Source of the DNA: Paenibacillus kobensis NBRC 15729
GTDB taxonomy: Bacteria > Bacillota > Bacilli > Paenibacillales > Paenibacillaceae
Assembly: GCF_004000825.1 (NCBI RefSeq)
Contig: NZ_BILZ01000010.1
Span: 55,830-119,829, forward strand
Direction of reading: 5' to 3'
Length of the DNA stretch: 64,000 nucleotides
Part shown: piece by piece, positions 51,896 to 60,920 of the stretch
Position numbering within the stretch: the stretch's first letter is position 1
Layout: each line of letters opens with the position of its first letter
Notes under the pieces: model-generated
What the model was told of the DNA's origin: nothing
The model's database searches: none
What the model saw: only the letters and a program-made list of their open reading frames with translations
Position numbers and translations under genes: made by a program

Positions 51896-53316
51896 CCCGA
51901 TCTTCGCGCCGCCTTCTCGAGCAGCGGCTGCTTGTCGTAATCGGCGTACTGCCCGGCGTACGTCCGTACCGGATCGCCCGCATAGAACCGCTCATACAGC
52001 TCATGCCTTGCGCCGAGCCGGCTGCCGACCAAATCCCAGCTGAGCTTAAGCAGTTTCACCCGCTCCTCTGAGCCGCGATCCGCCCCGCGGTACACCTTCT
52101 GCAGCTGGGAGCCGAGCGGGCCGTTCAATTCGGCGATGGTCGAAGGCACCTGAAGCATGCCTGCGCCGGACAGCTGCTGCAAAATTTCAAGTGCTCTCGG
52201 ATAGAAGCGGTTTCCTAAATTTTTGGCGGTGATGATCGGCTCAAGCGCGGGCTCCCATACACCTAGCGGATGCAGCGTCGCCTGATGCTCGGCGGACAAT
52301 AGCAGCGCCCGTATAGACTCCAACTGGTAATACAGCTCCGCGAGCTTCTCCTGGACGTGAGCGAATGGGGTAATGCCGATCGAATACGCCAATTCAGTGC
52401 CGACCGCCGCCGTGAACTCAAGCTTGCTGGCCAATCGAACGATATTCTCATGCAAGCTGAGCGCTCGCCCGAACCGGTCCGAACGGATATGCCAGATCGC
52501 CTCCGGATCGTCCTTAATAAACACCCGCTCCCACGGAATGAGCGCGTCGTCGAACACGAGAACGGCATCCATCTCGTCGAAGCGCGAGCTGAGCGGGTGA
52601 TCGTCCTTCTGCTGAGAGGCGAATGACTCGCGGCAGATCAAGTGCACGCCGGGATGGCTTGCCGGAACCGCGAACATCACGGCATACCGCTGCTCGTCGC
52701 CCGTCTTCTTGCTATGAGGCGACACGATAATTTCGTCCATATAGGGAGCGCCCGTCGCGATCATTTTGGCTCCTCGGACGACTATGCCTTCTTGCGTCTC
52801 GCGGACGATTCTCACAGCCGTGTATAAATCGCCCAGTTCATGCGCCAGCTTCGTCCGGTCGATCTGCGGATCATGGCCGGCGGCCGTCACGAGCAGATCG
52901 TTATCCCGGACGAATGCATAGTAGTCGGCTATTTTTTGCGGAAAATACGGCTGCTCCCTCTCGATCAGATGCCGGGATATATGCCAGGCCGTCAATTGGG
53001 TGCGGTAAAATCCGCCGACGCGGCTCATGACGCCGAACGTCGCATCCGACCAGACTTGAAGCCCGCGGCTCCGTCTGAACAGATCCTCCTTCGTTTCCGG
53101 TATCAGGTAGGCGATGTTCGCTTTGCCTCCGGTATCGGTTGTGAACGTCACTTGCGATTCTGTATCTGTATCGTCCTGCAAATCAAGAATGGCCGCTACC
53201 GACCGAACCGTACCTTGAAAGGCCGGATGGCTGCGAATATCGGGCACAATAGCCCCATCCAGCCACACCCGGCGGCCGTCATTCAACCGATTGAGGTATG
53301 CCGCACCTGAACTCAT
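51892..53316 (-). CDS. HpaB-family flavin-dependent monooxygenase
   Basis: A 474-residue protein of the 4-hydroxyphenylacetate 3-monooxygenase family (acyl-CoA dehydrogenase fold). The N-terminus carries the family signature [20 protein letters not shown], and the C-terminus has [20 protein letters not shown]. Such enzymes hydroxylate or oxidise small substrates with reduced flavin from a partner reductase; no HpaC reductase is in the operon. It overlaps its neighbours on both sides by 4 bases. Substrate unknown, probably organosulfur from context. Confidence 0.88.
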   Translation of the reverse strand: MSSGAAYLNRLNDGRRVWLDGAIVPDIRSHPAFQGTVRSVAAILDLQDDTDTESQVTFTTDTGGKANIAYLIPETKEDLFRRSRGLQVWSDATFGVMSRVGGFYRTQLTAWHISRHLIEREQPYFPQKIADYYAFVRDNDLLVTAAGHDPQIDRTKLAHELGDLYTAVRIVRETQEGIVVRGAKMIATGAPYMDEIIVSPHSKKTGDEQRYAVMFAVPASHPGVHLICRESFASQQKDDHPLSSRFDEMDAVLVFDDALIPWERVFIKDDPEAIWHIRSDRFGRALSLHENIVRLASKLEFTAAVGTELAYSIGITPFAHVQEKLAELYYQLESIRALLLSAEHQATLHPLGVWEPALEPIITAKNLGNRFYPRALEILQQLSGAGMLQVPSTIAELNGPLGSQLQKVYRGADRGSEERVKLLKLSWDLVGSRLGARHELYERFYAGDPVRTYAGQYADYDKQPLLEKAARRSG

Positions 53317-54263
53317 ATGCGGCGCTCCAGTCCTCCGGCTTGGTCAGCGATCGGCTGCCGCCCTCTCCGGTAATGCTCCTCTTCGATCTCCGCAATCAGT
53401 TGCGGCTTAACAGCGGAGGCTGCGATTCCTTGCCCAAGCGGCTGCGGCTTGCCATCAGCGGCGGGCCTGCCTAATTGCTGGGATTTATCCACTTCGTCCT
53501 TCAGAATGTCCCATGCCCGCTGGCGAAGGCTGACGAATGCTTCCGAGTTGCGAATTTCCGCCGCGCGCGGCCGCTCCAGCGGAATCTCGATCAACTCCTT
53601 CACCTTGCCTGGCCTAGCGGTCATGACAGCGACGCGGTCCGCTAGGAAGATGGCTTCATCCAAGCTGTGCGTGATGAAGACGATCGTCGTCTTCTTCGCC
53701 TCCCAAATACGGAGCAGCTCCGACTGCAAAACTTCTCTCGTCTGCGCATCGAGCGCCGCGAACGGCTCATCCATAAGCAGCACATCCGGGGCGTAGGCGA
53801 GCGAGCGGGCAATCGCGACGCGCTGCTTCATGCCGCCGGACAGCTCGTGCGGATACCGGTTCTCGAAATCTTGCAGCCCGACGAGTTGAATGTACTCTCT
53901 GGCGATCTCCTTCCGCTCCTTCGACCGAACGCCGCGGATTTGCAAGCCGACTTCGACGTTCTGCAGGACGGTGCGCCAAGGAAACAGCGCATAGCCTTGG
54001 AACACGACGCCGTGCTTCTTGTTCACGCCGTCGATCGGGACGCCATCCACCGAAATGTCACCGGACGTCTGCTTGGACAGCCCGGCTAGAATATGGAGGA
54101 AGGTTGACTTGCCGCAGCCGCTAGGCCCGAGTACGGCAAGAAACTCCCCCTCCTTCACATCGAGGTCGAAGCCGTCCAGCACGGTGATCGCTTCTTTATT
54201 TCTTGCATCGCTGGCTGAATGGAACTTTTTATGTACCTGTCTAGCCGATATTTTCACGGTCAT
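53313..54263 (-). CDS. ABC ATP-binding protein, SsuB-like
   Basis: A 316-residue ATPase of the nitrate/sulfonate/taurine group: Walker [11 protein letters not shown], signature [16 protein letters not shown], Walker [13 protein letters not shown], and the [21 protein letters not shown] switch region. A C-terminal tail of about 60 residues has no counterpart in SsuB. It overlaps both neighbours by 4 bases. Confidence 0.92.
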   Translation of the reverse strand: MTVKISARQVHKKFHSASDARNKEAITVLDGFDLDVKEGEFLAVLGPSGCGKSTFLHILAGLSKQTSGDISVDGVPIDGVNKKHGVVFQGYALFPWRTVLQNVEVGLQIRGVRSKERKEIAREYIQLVGLQDFENRYPHELSGGMKQRVAIARSLAYAPDVLLMDEPFAALDAQTREVLQSELLRIWEAKKTTIVFITHSLDEAIFLADRVAVMTARPGKVKELIEIPLERPRAAEIRNSEAFVSLRQRAWDILKDEVDKSQQLGRPAADGKPQPLGQGIAASAVKPQLIAEIEEEHYRRGRQPIADQAGGLERRI

Positions 54264-55513
54264 GGCCGCACCTCCTGATCGTTGTCACCGTCACCGTCTA
54301 TCGAATGTACCGCCTGCCAGAACTCGCGGTAGCGGCTTCTGAGAAGCTGGACGGGATAATGACGGTACAGCTCCTGCGATTGCACCAACGGATCGCCGAA
54401 CGCATGCTGTTCGTGCAGTTTTTTTCTTGATGCATCTGAACTGCCCGCGAGCCGCCAAGCAAGCTCAAGCAGCGAAGGCTTGCCGCTGCCCTCAACCGAT
54501 GCTCCCGATATGTTCGTCTTCCTTAAGAACGCCGCCGCACCAATTCGCTGGAGCACGTGAACTGCCTTGCCGTACGTATCGATGCCGGCTCTGCGGGCAG
54601 CTTGCAGCGGCGCAAGCGAGGGCAGCAGCACCCCCGCCGTGCTCGGCCGCGCTCCGATCTCCGCCGCATGCAGCAGCGCCTTCAGCGTCTCCATGCCTTG
54701 GATCAGTTCTCCGAGCTCCCCCTGAATATGCAGTTCCCCACCCAGCCCCGTCTGCTCTGCGAGCGCGAAGGAGGTGCCTGCGATCAGCTCGATCGCGTCA
54801 AGCTGTCTGGATGCCCACTGATAATCGGCGAGTGATTGGACGAGAGGGTGGCCCAGCAGCCGCTTTAATCGGCCCGCATCTTGTACGACCAACAGCTTTT
54901 CCTGTGGGATCCTGACGTCCTCGTAGACCGCTGCAACGCTGCTGCCGATCTCGAGCAGCTTCAGTCCTTCCGTCCGAACCGGGATCAGAGCGGCCGTCGC
55001 TGGATCCGCCTCGCCTTCCTCGCGGACGAAGACGAGCAGTTCATCCACGAGGAGCGCATCGGCGCCGAACGTCTGCCTTCCGGATAACCGGATCCCTCCT
55101 TGTGAGTCCGGACTTATGACGGGTTGGCCGTCACTGTGGCGGGCGACCGGATGCAGCGACGTCGTCACAACGGCCAACTGCCTTTCGATCTGCTCATAAA
55201 GCGGTCTCCATGTTCTTGACGCCCCGAATGCTCCAGCCGCAGCCGTGCCGTTCTCGGACGCCGCTCTTTCTTCAGCTAAGACATATTGTTCATGGGCATA
55301 CCACCCTGCAAGCAGAGCATGCGCATAATCGGACCAGCCGTCTGCGAACGCGGTTGTTCCTTCCGCCAGCCCGTAGAAGCCCGACCGCTTAAGCCGGAGC
55401 TCCTCCGGCGAACGCGGCAGCAAGTACGCTTGCCCGAGCAACTGCTCATCCGGCAGCTCGCGGTCATCGTCACCGTATAACTGCCGCGCCGCCAACTCCT
55501 GATTCATCGCCAT
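54260..55513 (-). CDS. Divergent HpaB-like paralogue, N-terminally reduced
   Basis: A 417-residue protein. It aligns with the HpaB gene two places downstream ([20 protein letters not shown] with [40 protein letters not shown] with [20 protein letters not shown]), but it lacks the RRVWLDG N-terminal signature and is about 60 residues shorter. It may be a partner subunit or have a changed activity; the acyl-CoA-dehydrogenase-like fold is expected. AGGAGGAACGCAT precedes the ATG. Confidence 0.75.
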   Translation of the reverse strand: MAMNQELAARQLYGDDDRELPDEQLLGQAYLLPRSPEELRLKRSGFYGLAEGTTAFADGWSDYAHALLAGWYAHEQYVLAEERAASENGTAAAGAFGASRTWRPLYEQIERQLAVVTTSLHPVARHSDGQPVISPDSQGGIRLSGRQTFGADALLVDELLVFVREEGEADPATAALIPVRTEGLKLLEIGSSVAAVYEDVRIPQEKLLVVQDAGRLKRLLGHPLVQSLADYQWASRQLDAIELIAGTSFALAEQTGLGGELHIQGELGELIQGMETLKALLHAAEIGARPSTAGVLLPSLAPLQAARRAGIDTYGKAVHVLQRIGAAAFLRKTNISGASVEGSGKPSLLELAWRLAGSSDASRKKLHEQHAFGDPLVQSQELYRHYPVQLLRSRYREFWQAVHSIDGDGDNDQEVRP

Positions 55514-55539
55514 ATGCGTTCCTCCTCCTGCCCTGCGCG

Positions 55540-55884
55540 TTAATGCCCCGGCGTCCTCTGCATCGCCTTGAACATCAAATAAGAAGTGTCGTTCGCTGCT
55601 CCGGGCGACCGCCCCTTGCCCCAGCCGATCTGCTCGCGGTAGCTGCCCAATATTCCGCTTTCAGCCAAAGCCGTTTCGCCAGGCGCATCGATCGGATGAT
55701 CATGCGGCGACACATACAAAGCGTCTACTGGACAATACAGCTCGCACATGAAGCAGGTCTGGCAGTCATCCTGCCTCGCGATGACCGGCACGCCGCTCGG
55801 CGATTCGTCGAAGACGCGAGTCGGGCATACGCTGACACATTGGCCGCAAGAGATACACCGCGTATTGCTGACGAGTTCAATCAT
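55540..55884 (-). CDS. Ferredoxin-type 2x[4Fe-4S] protein
   Basis: A 114-residue electron carrier with two cluster motifs, CISCGQCVSVCP and CQTCFMCELYCP, followed by a C-terminal extension. Its ATG overlaps the flavoprotein stop (ATGA), and GGAGGTGAATCAGTC precedes it. The pair looks like AprBA-type (adenylylsulfate reductase-like) electron transfer and probably works as one complex with the flavoprotein. Confidence 0.93.
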   Translation of the reverse strand: MIELVSNTRCISCGQCVSVCPTRVFDESPSGVPVIARQDDCQTCFMCELYCPVDALYVSPHDHPIDAPGETALAESGILGSYREQIGWGKGRSPGAANDTSYLMFKAMQRTPGH

Positions 55885-57488
55885 GACTGATTCACCTCCA
55901 AGCGCGACAGAGCGGCCGTTTCGGGCTTCACCCATATTTCATCCAAGCCTCCGGTCAACAGCCGGTAATGCTGAGCCGCGTCCGCCCCCGGATAATCGAG
56001 CCGCTTATGCATGCCGCGCGTCTCTCTTCTGGCCAGCGCCGACGCATACATCCATCTCGCCGTCGCCGTCATCGCCTGCGCTTCCCGCAGCTTCACAGCA
56101 TCTGACGCGTTCGGCGCCAGCGCATGCTGCACAGTGCGCCATAAACCGTTCAGCCGCCCGACCGATTGCGTAAGCGTTGCTTCCGTCCGGAACAAATTGA
56201 TATCGAACGGCTCTACCTCGCGTTTCACGGCTGCCGTCCACTCCTGCACGTCGCCCGCACTTGCGAGTGCGGATACCTGGCGCTCGGAGCCCGCTCCCTT
56301 CGGCTCGCGGCGTTCTCTTCGGCCGCCAAGCGTAACGGCGTATACAGCTGCCGCTTCTCCCGCCCAAGATCCAGAGGACATTGCCCATGCCGCGTTATGG
56401 CTGCCGCCGCCTGTGAAGCCGCCGCATATGAATTGTCGCGTCGCCGCATCGCCTGCCGCATACAGTCCAGGCACCGCCGTCGCGCATGATTCATCAATTA
56501 AGTGAATGCCGCCCGTCCCGCGAACCGTGCCTTCTAGGCGCAGCGTAACCGGGAACAGCTGCGTGAACGGGTCGATGCCGATCCGGTCGAACGAAAGAAA
56601 GAAATTCGGCTGTGCCGCACGCATCCAGCTGCGCATATCTTCCGTCGCCCGGTCGAGGCGCGCATAGACAGGCTGCGTCTGCAGCGTACGGGCAATGACG
56701 GACCGGCCTTGCTGCGATCCGGCGCCTTCAATGACTGTGCCGTCCTCGTAGTAGAACGTTGCCCACGTATAGAAGGCCGTCTTCGTGACCGTCGAGAACG
56801 TCGGGCTAATGGCATAGGCGTTGGAGAACTCCATCCCGGACAGGCTGGCTCCCGCTTCTGCCGCAATGAGATAGCCGTCTCCCGTTAGGACGTTGCAGCC
56901 AAGCGCCTTGCTTAGGAACGCGCAGCCGCCGGATGCGATGATGACCGCTCCGGCCTTAACCGTCCATGTCTCTCCGGTTTCGGTTCGCACGCCGCTCGCA
57001 CCGCCGACACCATGCTCATCGGCTAGCAACTCCAATGCCGGGCTGTGATCCAATATTCTTACTCCGGCTTTCCTAACCCGCCTGCGCATCAGCTTCATAT
57101 ACTCTGGTCCTTGCAGACTGCGCCGATACGACTTGCCTTCATCGTCGACCGGAAAAGGATAACCGGCCAGAGCCAGGTCATTCATGTTGCTATAGGTCCG
57201 GTCAAGAACTCGTTTCATCCAGCCCCGGTCCGCGAGATAGCCGCCAAGCGCTTCCCGGCTCTTCATCGCCGCCTCGCGCTGTTCCTCGGTCGGCTCGACG
57301 TACCAGACCCCGGTTCCCGATGGCGCCGTCGCCCCGCTTGTGCCGCAATAGCCCTTATCGACGAGCACGACACTCGCTCCTTGGGCGGCTGCGGTGAGCG
57401 CTGCCCAAGTGCCCGCCGGCCCGCCCCCGATGACGAGTACGTCAGCGGTCAATTCCACATCGGATCTTATAGATGCTGCATTTCCCAT
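55881..57488 (-). CDS. FAD-dependent oxidoreductase (fumarate-reductase/AprA-like flavoprotein)
   Basis: A 535-residue flavoprotein: FAD motif DVLVIGGGPAGTWAALTAAA, GTSGATAPSG, GTGGIHLIDESCATAVPGLY and AAGDAATRQFICGGFTGGGS. The family includes fumarate reductase, L-aspartate oxidase and AprA. It is the first gene of the ten-gene operon. I start at ATG 57488, preceded by AAGGAGGCAACACA; the frame remains open to 57599, but that region is the attenuator leader. The reaction is unknown; context suggests oxidation or reduction of an organosulfur compound or electron supply to the HpaB-like proteins. Confidence 0.88.
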   Translation of the reverse strand: MGNAASIRSDVELTADVLVIGGGPAGTWAALTAAAQGASVVLVDKGYCGTSGATAPSGTGVWYVEPTEEQREAAMKSREALGGYLADRGWMKRVLDRTYSNMNDLALAGYPFPVDDEGKSYRRSLQGPEYMKLMRRRVRKAGVRILDHSPALELLADEHGVGGASGVRTETGETWTVKAGAVIIASGGCAFLSKALGCNVLTGDGYLIAAEAGASLSGMEFSNAYAISPTFSTVTKTAFYTWATFYYEDGTVIEGAGSQQGRSVIARTLQTQPVYARLDRATEDMRSWMRAAQPNFFLSFDRIGIDPFTQLFPVTLRLEGTVRGTGGIHLIDESCATAVPGLYAAGDAATRQFICGGFTGGGSHNAAWAMSSGSWAGEAAAVYAVTLGGRRERREPKGAGSERQVSALASAGDVQEWTAAVKREVEPFDINLFRTEATLTQSVGRLNGLWRTVQHALAPNASDAVKLREAQAMTATARWMYASALARRETRGMHKRLDYPGADAAQHYRLLTGGLDEIWVKPETAALSRLEVNQS

Positions 57489-57512
57489 TGTGTTGCCTCC
57501 TTGTCTCTTGTA

Positions 57513-57564
57513 ATAAAAAAAGGCCCCGTCACCTGTTAGGGTTACAAGGCCTCCGGTTTCCCGG
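57513..57564 (-). terminator. Leader terminator 2 with CCGG-repeat
   Basis: On the minus strand AGGCC and GGCCT close a hairpin followed by TTTTTTT (57513-57552). Directly before it is CCGGGAAACCGG (57553-57564), which could pair with itself. Confidence 0.75.
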
Positions 57565-57581
57565 TCGGATGGGTCGTACAC

Positions 57582-57634
57582 AAAAAAAGCCGGAGACACG
57601 CGCTCTATTAGAGGCTGAGTCTCCGGTTTTCCGG
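57582..57634 (-). terminator. Leader terminator 1 with CCGG-repeat
   Basis: On the minus strand CCGGAGAC pairs with GTCTCCGG (57590-57626), followed by CTTTTTTT. Its 5' arm overlaps CCGGAAAACCGG (57623-57634), so the small CCGG hairpin and the terminator exclude each other. Confidence 0.8.
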
Positions 57635-57640
57635 TATCCC

Positions 57641-57664
57641 ATTAATTCCTATTAGTTTAATAAG
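57641..57664 (-). promoter_or_regulatory. AGGAATTAAT motif, possible sulfur-regulator site
   Basis: The minus strand reads TTAAACTAATAGGAATTAAT just after the expected transcription start. It recalls CymR (cysteine regulator) sites of Bacillales as I remember them; the resemblance is partial. Confidence 0.3.
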
Positions 57665-57678
57665 ATATACACACGATG

Positions 57679-57707
57679 ATCCTAACATGGATACAATCTG
57701 CCGTCAA
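57679..57707 (-). promoter_or_regulatory. Promoter of the ten-gene operon
   Basis: On the minus strand TTGACG (57707-57702) and TAGGAT (57684-57679), 17-base spacing, about 190 bases before the first start codon. Confidence 0.6.
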
Positions 57708-57856
57708 CGTTATAATTATCGCCCGATATCCGCTGCCATCGTATCAGAATTTAAATCATTTATAAGGACAGATGCAGATTGAAGCGCTCCGAACCCCATC
57801 AAAAATAATGTATAATATGAATCATGACATCATTTAATGTGATAGGGTGAACGGAT

Positions 57857-58702
57857 ATGGATATTGAGAATATGATGGCTTTCGTTACCGTTGCCGAGTT
57901 GAGAAGCATTACGGCTGCTGCCGCCAGCATGAATCATTTGCAATCCAACATGACGGCCAAGATCAAAAAGATCGAGAGCCATTATGAGCAGCAGCTATTT
58001 ATCCGCAGCGCTCGCGGAATGGAATTAACGTCCGAAGGCGACAAGCTATACAAGCAATTCAAGAAGATGATTCTGTTATGGGAAGAAACCGAGCAGGAGA
58101 TGCAGCGGCGCGAATTGAAGCTGCGCATCGGTACGATGCGGTCGGTCTTGGGCAGAGGCTTAACGGAGGCTTTCACCAATTTGTATGCCAAATATCCCGA
58201 CGCAGCAGTCACGCTCATTACAGGCGCAACCGAACATATCGAGAACCAACTGATCCAAGGCCATATCGATCTTGCGTTCACTATCGGCAAATTCGGGCGT
58301 CCCCAGCTTCAATACCGGTCTATTGGCACTGAAGAACTAGTATTGATCCGGAAAAGGTCCGCGTCCAACGCGAGTCTCGCCCAATATCTGCAGGAGGCCG
58401 CTCAATTAACGATTTCGGACGATTGCATCTACGCTTCCATTCTAGAACAGGTCTGTGCCGATCATAACATTAAGCAAGGTCCGCGAACGATAGTCGGCGT
58501 ATTGGAGACGATGCTGCATCTCGCTTCGCTTGGCATGGGGGTGGCGCTTACGTCCAAATCGACCGCCCGGCAATTCGGCGTTGCCGATTACATGGAGCTG
58601 CCGGCGGAATACCGTTATGTGGAGAAATATTTGGTCACGCGGCATAACTATGAGCTTTCGCCAATGGAGAAACAATTCGTAGAGGTTAGCCGATTTATGT
58701 GA
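57857..58702 (+). CDS. LysR-family regulator
   Basis: A 281-residue regulator: N-terminal helix-turn-helix (MMAFVTVAELRSITAAAASM, then MTAKIKKIESHYEQQLFIRS) and a LysR substrate-binding domain (about 90-280). Divergent from the ten-gene operon, with 369 bases between the start codons, so it is probably its activator and responds to a substrate or sulfur signal. A TATAAT lies about 50 bases upstream of its ATG. Confidence 0.92.
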   Translation: MDIENMMAFVTVAELRSITAAAASMNHLQSNMTAKIKKIESHYEQQLFIRSARGMELTSEGDKLYKQFKKMILLWEETEQEMQRRELKLRIGTMRSVLGRGLTEAFTNLYAKYPDAAVTLITGATEHIENQLIQGHIDLAFTIGKFGRPQLQYRSIGTEELVLIRKRSASNASLAQYLQEAAQLTISDDCIYASILEQVCADHNIKQGPRTIVGVLETMLHLASLGMGVALTSKSTARQFGVADYMELPAEYRYVEKYLVTRHNYELSPMEKQFVEVSRFM

Positions 58703-58716
58703 GGAGATCATAGCAG

Positions 58717-58741
58717 AACGCAACCTCATCAAGGCTGCGTT
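58717..58741. terminator. Hairpin between convergent LysR and LLM genes
   Basis: AACGCAACC and GGCTGCGTT form a 9-bp stem (one G-U) around a 7-base loop. There is no strong T-run, so termination is likely but not certain. Confidence 0.5.
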
Positions 58742-58755
58742 CCCGGCGGTTGCTG

Positions 58756-59742
58756 CTAAGTCAAGTTCAAGTACTGTGCGAGCCGTTCATAAGAACGAAG
58801 ACGTTGTTCATAGTCCGGGACCGTCGTAACAAGCATAAACTCATTCACTCCATACCTTACCGACAGTTCATGCAACCGAGTAATAATGGATTCTGCGGTT
58901 CCAACGAGCAGTTTGCGTTCCGAATATGTCTCCGTATTTCCATTAGGCATTTCTTGACGGAATAAAGATTGTCCTGACCGCACGATTCGAGCGGCTTCTT
59001 CATCCGTTGCTGCACATACGGCACCGATTGTAACGATCATTCTTGGTTCGGGGCAGAGCGGTGAAGGAACGAACGATTCCCGGTATGTACGCAGCACTTC
59101 CTCTGCGCCCGTGTCGCTCATAAATTGGCCGAACACATACCCCATTCCGAAAGCCGCTGCATATTCAGCGCTTCTCTTATTCGTTCCGAGCAGCCACACT
59201 TCCGGCTGTACAGGCGGATTCGGACGTGCGCCGACCGGTTCACCCTCATAGGTGAAGCTGTCTTGCAGCAAGAGGCTTATATCGTTCAGCTTTCCGGGCA
59301 TTTGACTAACATTCTCTATAAAATTACCGCTAAGCGCCATGCTGACATGGGCATCTCCGCCCGGCGCCCGGCCAATGCCAAGGTCGATTCGGCCGGGATA
59401 CAGACTCGCCAGCATACGGAACGATTCCGCTACCTTAAGCGGCTTGTAGTGCGGCAATAGGAGTGCACCGGAACCGATTCGAATCCGCTTCGTCCGGGCT
59501 CCGATATGCGCGAGCAGCACTTCCGGCGACGGGCACGCGAGCTGCGGCATGCCATGATGCTCGGCAATCCAGTACCGCGTATACCCTAGCTCTTCCGCGG
59601 TCCGGGCAAGCTCGGCCGCCTTCTCCAAGGCGTATGTATCGCCCCGGTTATCGTACACCGGAACCAAATCGAGTACGCTCAGTTTTAACGGCTTCGGTTT
59701 CAATTCTTTTATAATAATCGCCCCGCTCCTTTTCCTCCTCAT
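58756..59742 (-). CDS. LLM-class flavin-dependent oxidoreductase
   Basis: A luciferase-like monooxygenase of 328 residues (LSVLDLVPVYDNRGDTYALEKA; TRYWIAEHHGMPQLACPSPE; GRIDLGIGRAPGGDA). Members of the MsnO8-like group oxidise small organic compounds with FMNH2; some act on sulfonates or sulfones. Being next to the organosulfur operon fits but does not prove such a role. The start is uncertain: the ATG at 59742 lacks a good ribosome binding site, whereas AAGGAG lies within the first codons. Confidence 0.87.
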   Translation of the reverse strand: MRRKRSGAIIIKELKPKPLKLSVLDLVPVYDNRGDTYALEKAAELARTAEELGYTRYWIAEHHGMPQLACPSPEVLLAHIGARTKRIRIGSGALLLPHYKPLKVAESFRMLASLYPGRIDLGIGRAPGGDAHVSMALSGNFIENVSQMPGKLNDISLLLQDSFTYEGEPVGARPNPPVQPEVWLLGTNKRSAEYAAAFGMGYVFGQFMSDTGAEEVLRTYRESFVPSPLCPEPRMIVTIGAVCAATDEEAARIVRSGQSLFRQEMPNGNTETYSERKLLVGTAESIITRLHELSVRYGVNEFMLVTTVPDYEQRLRSYERLAQYLNLT

Positions 59743-59878
59743 TGTATGAAATTGTTCCCCGGCAACACAACACTCATTTCCTTACTTGTCAACACGATCC
59801 GGCTATGATATTGTATCTTTAACGAATCCTATTATTCTAATGCGCATAGTATGATATATTTTGACCAGACCACTGGAA

Positions 59879-59911
59879 AACATAACTGACGAGTTATGTT
59901 TTTTGTTTTTT
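59879..59911 (+). terminator. Terminator-type hairpin in the cyanophycinase leader
   Basis: AACATAAC-TGACGA-GTTATGTT followed by TTTTGTTTTTT, 30 bases before the start codon and with no plus-strand gene close upstream. Probably an attenuator. Confidence 0.65.
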
Positions 59912-59940
59912 ATACAATCTATTGGAGAGGAAGAAGCTAT

Positions 59941-60720
59941 ATGGCGGTAAGCGGGTTGTCCAACGGTTCTCTAGTTATAGCAGGCGGCGGTCGTCTGCCG
60001 GAGGATATTATTACGCGGTTTATCGAATTGGCGGGCGGACCTGATCGTTCCTTCGTTATTATTCCCACCGCGCAAGAGGAAGTCGATGTGACGAAGAAAG
60101 GAAATGAAATAACCGCATTCGAAGAAGCTGGCGTACGCAATATTACGATTCTGCATACTAAGGACCGGAATCTGGCAGATACGGAATCGTTCGCAGCCCC
60201 AATCGGGTCGGCCGATGCCGTCTGGTTCACGGGCGGGCGGCAATGGAGAATTGCCGACTCCTATCTGCATACGGAAGTTCATCGCGAGTTGAATGCGCTT
60301 CTTGAACGGGGAGGGGTCATCGGCGGAAGCTCCGCTGGCGCAACGATCCAAGGCTCATATCTAGTACGCGGAGATACGAAGAACAATACAATTCTGATGG
60401 GCGATCATGAAGAAGGCTTCGGCTTTCTAAACGGTGTTACGATCGACCAGCATTTGATCCGGCGGAACCGGCAGTTCGATCTGGTCAAAGTCATTGAAGC
60501 GCGTCCCGAATTGCTCGGCATCGGCATAGATGAAGGAACGGCTATCGTCGTGCAGGGAGAATCGTTCGAAGTCGTTGGCCAAAGCTATGTCGCCATTTAC
60601 GATACCGATTATTTGAAAGAGCATAACGGCAGCTTCTATTTCTTATCCCCAGGCGATACGTATAACCTAGCAACACGCGAAGCGAAGTTATCGTACAACA
60701 TTCAAGCCGCTTCCATTTAA
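59941..60720 (+). CDS. Cyanophycinase (peptidase S51 family)
   Basis: A 259-residue serine exopeptidase that cuts cyanophycin into beta-Asp-Arg dipeptides. The nucleophile Ser lies in VIGGSSAGATIQGSYL, and the FTGGRQWRIAD and GFGFLNGVTIDQHLIRRNR motifs agree. No cyanophycin synthetase gene is in the window, so it may use imported polymer. ATG 59941 is preceded by GAGAGGAAG; earlier codons to 59896 overlap the hairpin. Confidence 0.92.
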   Translation: MAVSGLSNGSLVIAGGGRLPEDIITRFIELAGGPDRSFVIIPTAQEEVDVTKKGNEITAFEEAGVRNITILHTKDRNLADTESFAAPIGSADAVWFTGGRQWRIADSYLHTEVHRELNALLERGGVIGGSSAGATIQGSYLVRGDTKNNTILMGDHEEGFGFLNGVTIDQHLIRRNRQFDLVKVIEARPELLGIGIDEGTAIVVQGESFEVVGQSYVAIYDTDYLKEHNGSFYFLSPGDTYNLATREAKLSYNIQAASI

Positions 60721-60789
60721 CGAAACACATCCGTTCCTCCTCTCTATTGACGCAGCCATGGCGTCTTATTCCCCCACTACAATACAAAA

Positions 60790-60826
60790 AAACACGCCAG
60801 CCCCGGCGCGTTTTTTTGTATTGTAT
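60790..60826. terminator. Terminator downstream of cyanophycinase
   Basis: AAAAAAACACGCC-AGCCCC-GGCGCGTTTTTTT, with T-runs on both strands. Confidence 0.85.
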
Positions 60827-60877
60827 TACGTCAAGTGTGCACCAAAGCGTTCTAATAAACTCGCCTAGTTTCCCTTT

Positions 60878-60893
60878 CCCGGTAGCGTAACAA
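60878..60893 (-). repeat. Cassette-like 3' flank, copy 1
   Basis: The minus strand reads TTGTTACGCTACCGGG about 28 bases after the phosphotransferase stop; it matches copy 2 at 15 of 16 positions. Confidence 0.6.
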
Positions 60894-60920
60894 TTGTTGC
60901 AATCAATTTTATTATTGATC

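Noticed and set aside
57489..57599. N-terminal extension of the FAD oxidoreductase
   Set aside because: It coincides with the two leader terminators, and a strong ribosome binding site precedes ATG 57488.
57513..57660. SAM (S-box) or T-box riboswitch before the ten-gene operon
   Set aside because: Neither the S-box core nor GGGTGG-type T-box sequence is present; only hairpins and terminators are seen.
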